A DNA stretch of 64,000 nucleotides from an uncultured Aquimarina sp. GTDB taxonomy: Bacteria > Bacteroidota > Bacteroidia > Flavobacteriales > Flavobacteriaceae. The translations under genes were made by a program, and so were the position numbers. The stretch lies in NCBI GenBank assembly GCA_947492105.1, contig CANLMN010000014.1, forward strand, positions 1 to 64,000, given 5' to 3'. The notes beneath the pieces were generated by a model. It had not been told where the DNA came from. It worked only from the letters and a program-made list of their open reading frames with translations, and did not search any database. Shown one piece after another: positions 10,138 to 20,200 of the stretch. Every line of letters starts with the position of its first letter. Position 1 is the stretch's first letter.

Positions 10138-10363
10138 CTACACTCTAAAAACTAGGTTGTGGAATAACAATAGTTTGATTTTTTTGAGTTTCGAAATTAA
10201 AACGAAACTTCTCATTTTATGTTTGTTGTAGCTTTTGAAATGTAAACATAGGTCACGACAATTTGAACTATTTTTGGTTTGTTCAAGCAATGATTTCTTT
10301 TTAGCCCAAAAGAGGAAAGAAAAAAGATGATTAACCACAGTAATTTTAAATAACACGGCTTAT

Positions 10364-10660
10364 ACCAAATTAGCTATATAATGTCGCATATTGCCTTGTT
10401 CTTTTTCTATCTAAAAACCTTGTTCCTATATTCCATAGCTAATGATATGCAACAGAATCACGGTTTTTTTACATAAAAAAATAACAGTGACATTAATACG
10501 AATTTATATTCCTAAATTGATATTAAAAAAAAATAATTACAGGCTAATAATTAGCTTCTTTTTCTACTATTTTTTCACTATTCAATTAAACCGTAGTCAC
10601 GGCTAGTGAAAAATAGCTTAATTATTTTTACCTAAAACTATATTTTAATTGGTGTAATAA
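10364..10660. repeat. MITE-like dispersed repeat, most complete copy
   Basis: The left end reads TTATACCAAATTAGC. The right end, on the minus strand, reads TTACACCAATTAAAATATAG, so the ends are imperfect inverted repeats about 290 bases apart. The interior contains ATTCCATAGCTAATGATATG and CAGAATCACGG, which recur at 51526-51700 (same strand) and 43010-43155 (opposite strand). A nested hairpin lies at the right: TTTTTCACTA at 10571-10580 pairs with 10604-10613 around CCGTAGTCACGG. There is no transposase or open frame. It occupies the gap between the BIG2 lipoprotein gene and the GH78 promoter. Confidence 0.5.
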
Positions 10661-10685
10661 TTGATGTTATTCATGTTTTTAAGGC

Positions 10686-13600
10686 TCAAGGCAGTGAAAT
10701 AGGACCATCAGGACGTACACTCCAGGTGCCAAACATGACTTCATAAAATGATCCACTAATTTCAAAGTGTAGTTCGCCATCATTTGGAATTGTAAGGGGA
10801 TGACTTTCGAATACTGGTTCATCCGCATTCCCTTCACAACCACCATAATCTATAGTGTCTCCTGACAAATTAACCGTTATTATCTCTGCTTCATTTTTGT
10901 CAGTTACAATGATTCTTCCCGATTCACTTGATTCACCTTCAAGAGATTCTGCATTAAGATTAACTACGGATCCAGGAATGCCATAGTAGATTCCGGTTGT
11001 GGTATCCATATATGGATCTGTTGTAATATTGACGATGCCAATAGCTCTAAAATCGCCATCGCTCGTAGTGACTGTAATTTCTGCCTCTCCATTGGCAGAT
11101 TGAGCTTTTACAAGACCAGTATTACTGACAGTTGCGATATTTGGGTTGCTAGATGACCATTGTACGGTTTTATCTGTGGCGTTGGCTGGTCGAATTATTT
11201 CTTTGAGTTGCAGGGTGGTTCCTTGTACAAGTTTTCTCGTAGTCGGAACTTCTATATCCACACCAATAACGGCTATTGTAGGATTTTCTACTGTTATGGT
11301 TGCTGTTGCCTCTCTTTCACCATCAATTGTTACTGCTTTTACAATTGTTTTCCCTGCTGCCAATGCTGTTACCAGCCCATTAGTGTCTACTGTCGCTACA
11401 GCGGTGTTGCTAGATTTCCATGTCACGGTTTGGTTGGTTGCATTATTTGGCGTTATAGTCCGGGTTAGTTGTACGGATGGTGATTGTGTTAGTACTAGGG
11501 TTTGTGCTGTTGGGCTTATGCTTATACCAGTAACGGCTATTACAGGGTTCTCTACTGTTATAGTTGCTGTTGCTGTGTTGTTTCCATCTGCTGTTACTGC
11601 TTTTACAATTGTTTTCCCTGCTGCCAGTGCTGTTACCAGCCCATTAGTGTCTACTGTCGCTACAGCGGTGTTGCTAGATTTCCATGTCACGGTTTGGTTG
11701 GTTGCATTATTTGGCGTTATGGTCGGGGTTAGTTGTACGGATGGTGATTGTGTTAGTACTAGGGTTTGTGCTGTTGGGCTTATGCTTATACCAGTAACGG
11801 CTATTATAGGGTTCTCTACTGTTATAGTTGCTGTTGCTGTGTTGTTTCCATCTGCTGTTACTGCTTTTACAATTGTTTTCCCTGCTGCCAGTGCTGTTAC
11901 CAGCCCATTAGTGTCTACTGTCGCTACAGCGGTGTTGCTAGATTTCCATGTCACAGTTTGGTTGGTTGCATTATTTGGCGTTATGGTCGGGGTTAGTTGT
12001 ACGGATGGTGATTGTGTTAGTACTAGTGTTTGTGCTGTTGGGCTTATGCTTATACCAGTAACGGCTATTATAGGGTTCTCTACTGTTATAGTTGCTGTTG
12101 CTGTGTTGTTTCCATCTGCTGTTGTTACAGTTATTGTTGTATTCCCTGCTACTAGTGCTGTTACCAGCCCATTAGTGTCTACTGTTGCTACTGCGGTGTT
12201 ACTAGATTGCCATGTCACAGTTTGGTTGGTTGCATTATTTGGCGTTATAGTTGGAGATAACTGGAATGTTTGATTAACAGCTATAGTGGTTTGATTGGTG
12301 TCTAGAGCAATATCTGTAACTGCTATAGTTTCTGTAGTAATGTTCAAGATGACTTGGTTTCTTATACCGGCATCTGTGGTCAATAGCGCTGTAATAGTTG
12401 CATTCCCAGATTTTAGAGTTTGTACAAGACCAGTGTCGTTTACTTTTGCTACCGTTTCATCGCTTGATAACCAGGTGATTTCTCTGTTGGTTGTGTTTTC
12501 AGGTGTGAAGTTTATTGATAATTGAACTTCTTCTCCTTCTATAAGGTTGGTAGTTGGAGCGGTTATGGTAATTGCTGTTGCCGGAATTGTAGCTATAGCA
12601 CTGTTTACGGTAATAGTGTCGCTAATAGTTGCATCATCCTGGGATGTTACTCTAATAGTAGTAGTACCTTCTCCAACTGCGGTTACAACACCATCGGTTA
12701 CAGTTGCGATAGCATTATCATCAGAAATCCATATGATATTAGGACTTGTTGTGTTTTCTGGAGTGACTGTAGTATTTATAGTAGCTTGATCTCCTATGGT
12801 TAATGATAATGTTGTAGGGGTAGCAACAATTGTTTCTATGGGGATTGTTGCGCTATTAATTATTAGTGTGGCCCGTGAGGTTATGTTGGGGTCAAGTGTG
12901 GAAGCGGCTGTGATGCTTACTTCACCTTCTTGAAGTGTACTGATGATTCCATTAGAATCGACTGTAGCAAGATTTTCATCACTGGAAGTCCATAGGATAT
13001 TTTGATTTGTTGCGTTATTGGGAGTAAATAGAATGGTAAAGAATTCTGCCGTTTCTCCGATGGTTGTCTCGGTACGGTTGGGAGTTAGTTCAATGCTTGT
13101 CAAAGGAATATTTGCTGCGATAACCTCTACTGTAATGCTGTCACTAATAGAGGGGTTTTCTTGTGATGTTACGCGTATTGTTGTGGCTCCGACTGATCGC
13201 GCGGTGATTATACCATTTGATACTTCGGCAATTGTTGAGTCATCTGACATCCATGAGATTGTGGGATTACTTGCGTTTTCGGGAAGTATGGAAACAGTTG
13301 CGGTTGCCTGATCATTAACAACTAGTGTTAGTTGTTTCTGGGATGCAATTATGGATGTTATTGGAACTTGTTCAATAGATATGAGTACATCATAAGTCGT
13401 AGTCGTAGTACCATTTTCTGCTGTAACAGTATACGATATGGAACTGTTGAAATTTTGAGCTACTCCAGAAGACGGTGTAATAGTAGAACGTTCTGGAATA
13501 GTGATGTTTGGTATTAGATTATTAAGATCGGTGCCTTGAGGTAATGTAAGTGTAATATTTGTTTGATTTATAACCGCCTCTTGGCCATCGATGACAAAGG

Positions 13601-14381
13601 ATGTGATTCTTGTGTTGTCACTTAATGCATCTATTGCAACATCAAAAGAGATTTCTCTTGTAATAATTTGCCCTGTACTATCTTCTATTTCAAACATGAT
13701 GGTATTCGTTCCTTCTTCATTTACAAAAGCATTAAATAAATAACGACCAGGTGTTATTGGAGTAGGGTTGTTAGAGAGTAAGCTAGTACCGTCAGCAGTT
13801 TGTACGATTCCTGTTCCTGAAGTATAACGATAGCTCCATTCAAATGTTAAGTCAGGATTATTAGAATTGTTTTGTAGTGTGACATCTATAGGCACAGCAG
13901 TGTTTGGAGGAGAGGTTGTTACCTGTGTTGTGATATTCCAAAGAATATCAAGATTTTTTATGTTGTAATTTAGCACCGTACTAAAAGACTTTTCGAAATT
14001 GTCGCTAGCTGTTACTTGGACCCGATGTGCTCCAGGTGTTGTTGGATTGTAATGGAGGTTAAGAAAAAAATTAGTATCCTCCTGCTCTTTACTTAGTGGG
14101 ATGAGTTCTCCTTCTGGTATGGTATCACCATTTTGATCCGTAAAATCACCTTGGCCATCTAATATCTCATACCGGAAATAGTATTCGAATTCCGGTAAAA
14201 AAGCTTCTGGTGTAATTGTAATTGTTGTTGGAAGTGATTCTTGAACAAATCCAGTTTCTGTATTTGTTTGTTCAAATGCTAACTCTACATTCGTAATAAG
14301 ATTAATTTCCTTATTTGTACATGCCCAAACGATACAAAGAAATACTATAACCAGTGTTGCGTATAGGTAGATTTTTTTCAT
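10686..14381 (-). CDS. Large surface lipoprotein with nine BIG2 Ig-like domains
   Basis: This 1231-aa protein has a lipoprotein signal (MKKIYLYATLVIVFLCIVWAC). After an N-terminal region of about 270 residues and a DUF5018-like or cadherin-like stretch (ITSFVIDGQEAVINQTNITLTL), nine bacterial Ig-like group 2 (BIG2) domains follow. Each has the pattern LTxxxTPxNATNQxVTWxSSxxxVATVDxNGLVTAL. Domains 6-8 are nearly identical 88-residue units. A unique C-terminal domain of about 130 residues with two Cys ends the protein; no T9SS sorting tail is visible. BIG2 domains act as rigid spacers in adhesins and surface proteins. Placed between the glycosidase operon and the SusCD operon, it may be a surface glycan-binding protein. 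Function is inferred from position only. Confidence 0.85.
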   Translation of the reverse strand: MKKIYLYATLVIVFLCIVWACTNKEINLITNVELAFEQTNTETGFVQESLPTTITITPEAFLPEFEYYFRYEILDGQGDFTDQNGDTIPEGELIPLSKEQEDTNFFLNLHYNPTTPGAHRVQVTASDNFEKSFSTVLNYNIKNLDILWNITTQVTTSPPNTAVPIDVTLQNNSNNPDLTFEWSYRYTSGTGIVQTADGTSLLSNNPTPITPGRYLFNAFVNEEGTNTIMFEIEDSTGQIITREISFDVAIDALSDNTRITSFVIDGQEAVINQTNITLTLPQGTDLNNLIPNITIPERSTITPSSGVAQNFNSSISYTVTAENGTTTTTYDVLISIEQVPITSIIASQKQLTLVVNDQATATVSILPENASNPTISWMSDDSTIAEVSNGIITARSVGATTIRVTSQENPSISDSITVEVIAANIPLTSIELTPNRTETTIGETAEFFTILFTPNNATNQNILWTSSDENLATVDSNGIISTLQEGEVSITAASTLDPNITSRATLIINSATIPIETIVATPTTLSLTIGDQATINTTVTPENTTSPNIIWISDDNAIATVTDGVVTAVGEGTTTIRVTSQDDATISDTITVNSAIATIPATAITITAPTTNLIEGEEVQLSINFTPENTTNREITWLSSDETVAKVNDTGLVQTLKSGNATITALLTTDAGIRNQVILNITTETIAVTDIALDTNQTTIAVNQTFQLSPTITPNNATNQTVTWQSSNTAVATVDTNGLVTALVAGNTTITVTTADGNNTATATITVENPIIAVTGISISPTAQTLVLTQSPSVQLTPTITPNNATNQTVTWKSSNTAVATVDTNGLVTALAAGKTIVKAVTADGNNTATATITVENPIIAVTGISISPTAQTLVLTQSPSVQLTPTITPNNATNQTVTWKSSNTAVATVDTNGLVTALAAGKTIVKAVTADGNNTATATITVENPVIAVTGISISPTAQTLVLTQSPSVQLTRTITPNNATNQTVTWKSSNTAVATVDTNGLVTALAAGKTIVKAVTIDGEREATATITVENPTIAVIGVDIEVPTTRKLVQGTTLQLKEIIRPANATDKTVQWSSSNPNIATVSNTGLVKAQSANGEAEITVTTSDGDFRAIGIVNITTDPYMDTTTGIYYGIPGSVVNLNAESLEGESSESGRIIVTDKNEAEIITVNLSGDTIDYGGCEGNADEPVFESHPLTIPNDGELHFEISGSFYEVMFGTWSVRPDGPISLP
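11256..12292 (-). repeat. Tandem 264-bp coding repeats in the BIG2 lipoprotein gene
   Basis: The DNA repeats with a period of exactly 264 bases: the phrase TATACCAGTAACGGCTATTA recurs at about 11523, 11787 and 12051. Three units are nearly identical and flanking units are diverged. The period is 88 codons and equals one BIG2 domain, so unit gain or loss keeps the frame. The long plus-strand frame 11146-12273 is only the antisense shadow of this array. Confidence 0.9.
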
Positions 14382-14424
14382 AAAATATTTTAGTGTTACA
14401 GGTTAGGCAATGTTGTGAGTTGTT

Positions 14425-14432
14425 CAAAAATA
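14425..14432 (-). promoter_or_regulatory. Putative -7 element of BIG2 lipoprotein gene
   Basis: The minus strand reads TATTTTTG, a full match to TAnnTTTG, about 44 bases before the start codon at 14381. TTTG motifs occur 15 and 23 bases further upstream, neither at the ideal spacing of the -33 element. Confidence 0.35.
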
Positions 14433-14858
14433 ATATTTTTTTATTTACAAAGTTTCAAATCAAATACTTTTGATCGTTAAATAAGGGGGGTGTTAATTGT
14501 TATGCAAGTGTATTCAGGGACGTTAAAAAGGGCTTCCAATAAAAGGGGGTACTATTCATGAATTTTGATTGCTTTGATTTTAGCACGAAAGAATCAAGAT
14601 GCAGTTTCTATTTGTTCATGATAAGAGATTAGAAGGAGAAGTCTCTATTATGGTTGTGAAAATGCTTGAGTTTTTTTGGACTTTCGACTTTGTCTTAATT
14701 TGGGATATAGTAGGATATTTAGGCTCATGAATTAGACGAATAATCGAATAAAATAGTGCTTTTTTATACCTTTTGTAGTTTTGAAATTATTGAGAATACA
14801 AGGATAATTTCTTTCTCTAAATAATCTGTATCGCTATTTTAGGACAGGACAAGAAACA

Positions 14859-14894
14859 AAAAAAGAGGCAGTCTAGAAAGAAAGCCTCTTTTTT
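14859..14894 (-). terminator. Terminator of the SusC-SusD-fasciclin operon
   Basis: The 11-bp arms AAAAAAGAGGC (14859-14869) and GCCTCTTTTTT (14884-14894) enclose a 14-nt loop. On the minus strand the second arm ends in a T run. It lies about 50 bases after the stop of the fasciclin-like gene. Confidence 0.8.
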
Positions 14895-14946
14895 GAGATT
14901 TTAATCGTGCAACGATTGTATGCTAATAAACTTAGTCAAACTTAGG

Positions 14947-15654
14947 TTATTCTAGTAAATCCTTGAAATTAGCTAGTCTAATTTCCTCTATAGCTAGATG
15001 GCCTATACCATTTTTAAAAATGTAATTATGGCGCAATTTATTCGTTCTTTTTCTAGTACGAGGTAGGTTGTTTGCAAAATTGATATGTAAAACAAATCGT
15101 TCGTTTCTATTAATGGTAACAAAACCAAATTCTTCATTTTCATACAAGGTATCAAAAGTATAATCAACATTTAATAGCTTTAATACGTCTCCACCTTGAT
15201 CAATATACTGGTCAATGGTGTGGTATTTTATAATAATATCAAATAATTGAACATCGAAGTCTTGTGTTAATAATTCAGGACTATAAGCTTCCAATATATC
15301 AGAATTCCGGTTGTTATCTCTGAAAATTCCTGCACGTGTCTCATCTCTCCATGCCCCATTTTTTAATAGAAAAAAAGTATACGAGGTGTTAGCACTGTCA
15401 TATATACTTTTCAAACCAGCAGCTTCAATAACATCGATAAGGATATCAAAATTATCAGCGTTTTCGGGAGCATAAATATCACTTCCTTCTGGAGATTTTT
15501 TTGTTTGCAACCATTGCCAAGCAGTTTGATCTTCAAAAGTCACAGGAGGGACAGTTTCTTGTACAAATTCAAAGTTTTCCTGTATTTTTAGATCATCACA
15601 GCTAAACGTAATTAATACGAGCAATGAATAAGCCAATGTTTTAATAATTTTCAT
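14947..15654 (-). CDS. Fasciclin-like (FAS1) lipoprotein of the SusCD operon
   Basis: This 235-aa protein has the lipoprotein signal MKIIKTLAYSLLVLITFSC followed by DD, the kind of acidic sequence that favours surface export in Bacteroidota. The body resembles one fasciclin/FAS1 domain: NFDILIDVIEAAGL near residue 85, YTFFLLKNGAWR as the equivalent of the FTVFAPTNxAF motif, and a later HYHT-like segment IIIKYHTIDQYI. The similarity is fairly weak. It lies 30 bases after the SusD gene and before the operon terminator. Third-position genes in SusCD operons often encode surface glycan-binding proteins, and FAS1 lipoproteins are known in some such loci. Binding of the locus glycan is inferred. 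Confidence 0.7.
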   Translation of the reverse strand: MKIIKTLAYSLLVLITFSCDDLKIQENFEFVQETVPPVTFEDQTAWQWLQTKKSPEGSDIYAPENADNFDILIDVIEAAGLKSIYDSANTSYTFFLLKNGAWRDETRAGIFRDNNRNSDILEAYSPELLTQDFDVQLFDIIIKYHTIDQYIDQGGDVLKLLNVDYTFDTLYENEEFGFVTINRNERFVLHINFANNLPRTRKRTNKLRHNYIFKNGIGHLAIEEIRLANFKDLLE

Positions 15655-15684
15655 CTTTACTTATACTTTTAATTAAATTCTTAT

Positions 15685-17169
15685 TTAGTAGCCTGTGGTT
15701 TGCTTCAATAGATTGTTGTCGACAAGGTGTCTTTCATAAACGGGGAATAACGTTTGTTTGTTATCTCCTTCAATTATCGCTTCAGCTTTGTCGTTTCTTA
15801 CCAAATCCCACCATCTATGTCCTTCACCAAGTAATTCAAATTGTCTTTCTGTTAAAATAACGTCCAAAGCAGATTCTTGATCAGGGTAGTCTGCTTTATT
15901 AATTTGCGGTAATTCTCTAGCAATTCTGATTGTATTGACAATATCAAGGGCTTCTTCTCTTTGACCGAGTTGATTTAATGCTTCCGCTTTTAATAATAAC
16001 AATCCAGACAGACGATAAATTGGAGTGTTTGTATCATCCAAAGCTGGCGAGAAATTTCGTTTAGCATATTTGGCAAGACGCTCACCTCCATTGGTATTGT
16101 TTATATCATAGATCGCTCTTGCTTCTTCAAAAGATTCATAGTATCTATAATCTCCATAAATAACGTCTCCATTTGCATCAAGATATGTGGGAACATCTTC
16201 GGGATTAGGGTATTTTGCTAACCAATCTTTTTCGTTTGTAGGGAAGGTTTCATTCCATTTTTGATGTAATCCTGGAGCAATAACAAAGGAAGGAACACCT
16301 GCATAAAATAAAGCGTATACACCTGCTGCTCTTTGACCATCTTCAACCAAATTGTATTTGATAGAGAAAATAAGTTCAGATCCAATCTGGAATTTTCCAA
16401 GATCAATATCATTTAAGAATTGATTGGCCCATGCCTTTCTATCTGAGGCTAAGCTAAACTGGTTTAACGCTACGATGTCATCTATAGCATCGCTAGCTAA
16501 TTGATGTTCTCCCGTGTGCATATACACATGAGCAGAAAAAGCAAGAACACTGGCTGTAGTGAATCTAAATTCGCCTGTAGTTGCGGTGATAAATTTTAAG
16601 GCATTTTTCATGTCAGGGATTACAATATCAGTTATGATCTGATCCCCTGGAGTTTGCTTTTTCTTTATTTCTTGATCGAGACTTTTTATAGCTTCTAGAA
16701 ATACAGGTCCTTGTCCCCAAACTCTTGCGATATTAAAGTAAGCATATGCTCGTAATGCGTAGGCTTGACCTAATAGGTCTTGATCAAATGCGGGAATAGT
16801 CGGGATTTTTTCGATAGCGAGATTCGCTCTTCCGATCATTGTATAAAGTTCATTCCAACGAAGTGTGTTGACCATTGAAGGTGATAACGTATTTCCTGCT
16901 AATTGTCTGTATTCAGGAATTGCTTTTTTACTAGGGATGAAGTTATCTGATCTAAATTCTCCCCACAAATAATGCTGCAATTTGAATGATTCTTGCATGG
17001 CATCATAGATTCCAGCAACACCTAATCTGGCATTATTGTTAGAGGTGTAGTTTTGCCCCTCTAGGGTTTGACTTATTGGTGATTCGTCTAATACGTCTTC
17101 ACAAGAAAATAAGACGGTGAGTAGCAATAATGCCCCGACCAATAGTTTTATGTTATATAGATATTTCAT
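15685..17169 (-). CDS. SusD/RagB family outer-membrane glycan-binding lipoprotein
   Basis: This 494-aa protein has the lipoprotein signal LLVGALLLLTVLFSC followed by EDVLDESP, typical of SusD proteins. SusD proteins form the lid over the SusC channel and bind oligosaccharides at the cell surface. Family features include the N-terminal LEGQNYTSNNNARLGVAGIYDAMQ, TPR-like helices such as LGQAYALRAYAYFNIARVWG near residue 130, and the C-terminal RQFELLGEGHRWWDLVRN motif. The length is usual. It is encoded 35 bases after the SusC gene and 30 before the fasciclin-like gene. The glycan is probably rhamnose-containing, given the GH78 gene and the rhamnose catabolic operon nearby. Confidence 0.95.
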   Translation of the reverse strand: MKYLYNIKLLVGALLLLTVLFSCEDVLDESPISQTLEGQNYTSNNNARLGVAGIYDAMQESFKLQHYLWGEFRSDNFIPSKKAIPEYRQLAGNTLSPSMVNTLRWNELYTMIGRANLAIEKIPTIPAFDQDLLGQAYALRAYAYFNIARVWGQGPVFLEAIKSLDQEIKKKQTPGDQIITDIVIPDMKNALKFITATTGEFRFTTASVLAFSAHVYMHTGEHQLASDAIDDIVALNQFSLASDRKAWANQFLNDIDLGKFQIGSELIFSIKYNLVEDGQRAAGVYALFYAGVPSFVIAPGLHQKWNETFPTNEKDWLAKYPNPEDVPTYLDANGDVIYGDYRYYESFEEARAIYDINNTNGGERLAKYAKRNFSPALDDTNTPIYRLSGLLLLKAEALNQLGQREEALDIVNTIRIARELPQINKADYPDQESALDVILTERQFELLGEGHRWWDLVRNDKAEAIIEGDNKQTLFPVYERHLVDNNLLKQTTGY

Positions 17170-17204
17170 AATTTATTTTAATTAAAATTTAAAACTGGTT
17201 GAGA

Positions 17205-20200
17205 TTAGAATTTAGCACGAACTCCAAAAATAATATCGGTTTTGCTAGGGTATCTTAAATTATCAATACCTGGTTCTAATGCATTTCCTCTAGATCCTAA
17301 TTCTGGGTTGTATCCAGTATATCTCGTCCAAGTTGCTAAATTATTTACAGACATATTTACAGAAAAAGCATTAAGCCAAGAAATCTTTTTAAGGAAATCT
17401 TTAGGGAATGTGTAGTTCATTCTGATATTTCGCAATTTGACAAAATCACCACTGCTCAAGTATTGTGAACTAACTCCAATTCTGTTCTGTGCTCTACCAT
17501 CTAATAATGTAGGGAATTCGGCAATGTCTCCTGGTTTTACCCAAGCGTTATTAATTCTTTCAGGAGATGGAGTGGCACCACTAGAATTGTGATTTCTAGT
17601 GAAATCATACCTTCTATAGATATCATTTCCAAAACTATAATCAAAAAGAAAGGAGAAAGAGAAGTTTTTGTACTTCAATTCATTAAATAATCCACCGTAA
17701 AATTCTGGTAAACCATTTCCGATCACCTCTCGATCATTTACACTATCAATATTCAAATCTCCGTTGAGATCTTTCCAGATAATATCACCTCCACCAATTG
17801 GACTACCGTTGACTGTAAGTCTTTCGATAGGTCCCGTATAAGGATTTCCGTTTAAAGTATACGATGGTGCTCCGTTGACTGTTACTATAGAACCATCAGG
17901 GTTGGTTTGTAGTGTTAATTGTTGTGCGCCATTTGCAGCAGGAGTAAATGCATTTGATTCATCGTATGCAAAGACTCCAAGATTAGTGAACCCTATGATG
18001 TTACCCAATGGTTGACCTTCTTCAATTCTAAACTGATTCGTGTCAAAACCTTCAGGGTTTTCAAGCTCAATGACGGTATTTTCGTTATACGCAATATTAA
18101 AACTTGTGAACCACTCAAAGTTATCCGTTTTTATAGGAGAACCGCTTATGAACAATTCATAACCTTTGTTTTCTACTGATCCAATATTCTGACGAATAGA
18201 AGTGAATCCAGTTTCTTCTGGTAATGGAACGTCATATAAAAGATCATCAGTAGTTTTTTCGTAATAATCGGCAGTAATGTCTAGTCTACCATTAAATAAA
18301 GATAAATCGACACCACCATTGATTTGTGTAGTACTTTCCCAGCTCAATTCGTTGTTGGCTAATTGGACAGGAGCAGATCCGTTGATGCCGTCATAGAAGA
18401 AACCAGGTCTAAATAAGTATAAGGATTCATAGTTACCAATACGCTCATTACCCGTGATCGCATAACCAGCTCTAAATTTTAGATCGGAAACCACTTTCGC
18501 CAAAGGCTTCATGAATTTTTCACTACTAGCTCTCCATCCTACAGATGCAGAAGGGAAGTTACCAAATTTAGTGTTCTCTCCAAATCGCGAAGATCCATCA
18601 CGTCTCAAAGTACCTGCAAGAAGATATTTTCCTTTGTAATCATAGGCAATTCTACCAAAATAAGACAAGAGTGAGTGTCTTGTGGCATCTGTGAATGTAC
18701 GAGTAGAGTTCAGAAGTTGAGAGTTATTCAGAGTTTCAACTTCGTCTGAAGCTAACTCAAGGGCATTAATTTCGCTAAATTCATTACGCCATTTTTGAGT
18801 TTGCATTCCTAATAGACCAGATAGGTTATGGTAGCCAAAGTTCTTCTCGTAGTTAAAGAAATTTTCTTGTTGGATATCATAATCAAGCGATGTTCTTTCT
18901 GAGGCTGTTGGAGGTGTTCCTACTTTGAGAACAATGGTTGGGTTGAAATTATTACGTCTTCTTAATCTGAAATTTAGACCCAAGGTAGTCTTGAAAGAAA
19001 GCGATGGTGTAATCTGATATTTCAGTTCGTTGAACATTCTTGATCTAAAATTACGATCTTGTAATTTTGTTTTTAATGCTTCAGCTACAGGGTTTTGGCG
19101 TCCAAAAGCTTCTGGGAAAAGTGATCCGTCAGAATTGTAAACAGGTAGATATGCAGGACGTTGTGATAATTGCCCTAAAACAGAATTTTCATTTAATCCG
19201 TTTCTTTCATCGTAACTTCCATTGATGATTGTTGAACTACTTAATTTATCATTGAATTGCGTGTTCAATTTTAAATTGGTTGTGACTCTTTTGAAAAAGG
19301 TATTGATTACAACACCTTCTTCATTTAGAAAACCATTGTTCCAATAAAATTTAATTTTGTCACTACCTCCACTCAATGCAATGTTCGTTTGATTTCTAAT
19401 TGCGGCACGTGTTATAAGTTTCTGAAGGTCATTTGTTTGTTGGTATAGGGTGCTCAAAGAATCGGCATCCACTCCTGTACCGCTTTCATTTGCACGACGT
19501 TGTTCAAAAAGAACGCGCTCTCGAGTATTCGAAACGGGAATAAAACGATTCACAAAACTAAGTGTGGTAGACTGGTTTGCTGTGACGTTGAATTTTCCTG
19601 TCTTTCCACTTTTTGTTGTAATAATGATTACACCATTTGCTGACTTGGAACCATAGATAGCAGCAGAAGCTCCATCCTTTAAGACCTCTAGAGAAGCAAT
19701 ATCATTTGGATCTAGATTATCAATATCTTCTAATTGTTGACCATCAACTACATATAGAGGTCCAGTACCCCCGTTGAATGTCGAAGTACCTCTAATTTTG
19801 ATGTCCGAGGTTTGACCTGGACCGCCATTGGATGCAATTTGTACCCCGGCCAATCTTCCTTGGATGGCATCAAAAGTGTTGACAGGTGTTATCTGCGAAA
19901 CTTCTTCTTCTTTAACCGATGATACGGATCCAAGAATGTTTTTTCTATCCGTAGTTCCATAACCAATCACAACGACATCGGCAAGAGATTCGGAATCTTC
20001 AATTAGCGTTACATCAACTCTATTGGTAATTCCTACATTTTGCTCCTGACTTTGGAACCCAATGTAGGAAAAAACTAAAATTGATTGCTCACCATCGAGT
20101 AAGGTAAGGTTATAATTTCCGTCAAAGTCAGTAACTGTTCCATTTACTGTACCTTTTTGTACTATGTTGGCTCCAGGAAGTCCTTGGCCATTAGAAGAGG

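Larger units (their letters stand above)
14382..14946. other. Intergenic region with SusCD-operon terminator and BIG2 gene promoter
   Basis: No coding frame was found here. The region holds the putative -7 element of the BIG2 gene at 14425-14432 and the terminator of the upstream SusC-SusD-fasciclin operon at 14859-14894. The intervening 400 bases show nothing recognisable. Confidence 0.5.

Noticed and set aside
10138-10356. 72-codon minus-strand frame between operator and repeat
   Set aside because: Lys/Leu/Phe-rich product typical of AT-rich non-coding DNA, partly inside the dispersed repeat region.
10571-10613. Nested hairpin as terminator of the BIG2 gene
   Set aside because: On the minus strand the stem is followed by As rather than Ts, and it belongs to the dispersed repeat, so I list it there instead.
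11146-12273. Long plus-strand frame of 375 codons over the BIG2 gene
   Set aside because: It is the antisense of the tandem repeat, so it repeats with the same 264-base period and has no signal or domain. The minus-strand lipoprotein explains the sequence.
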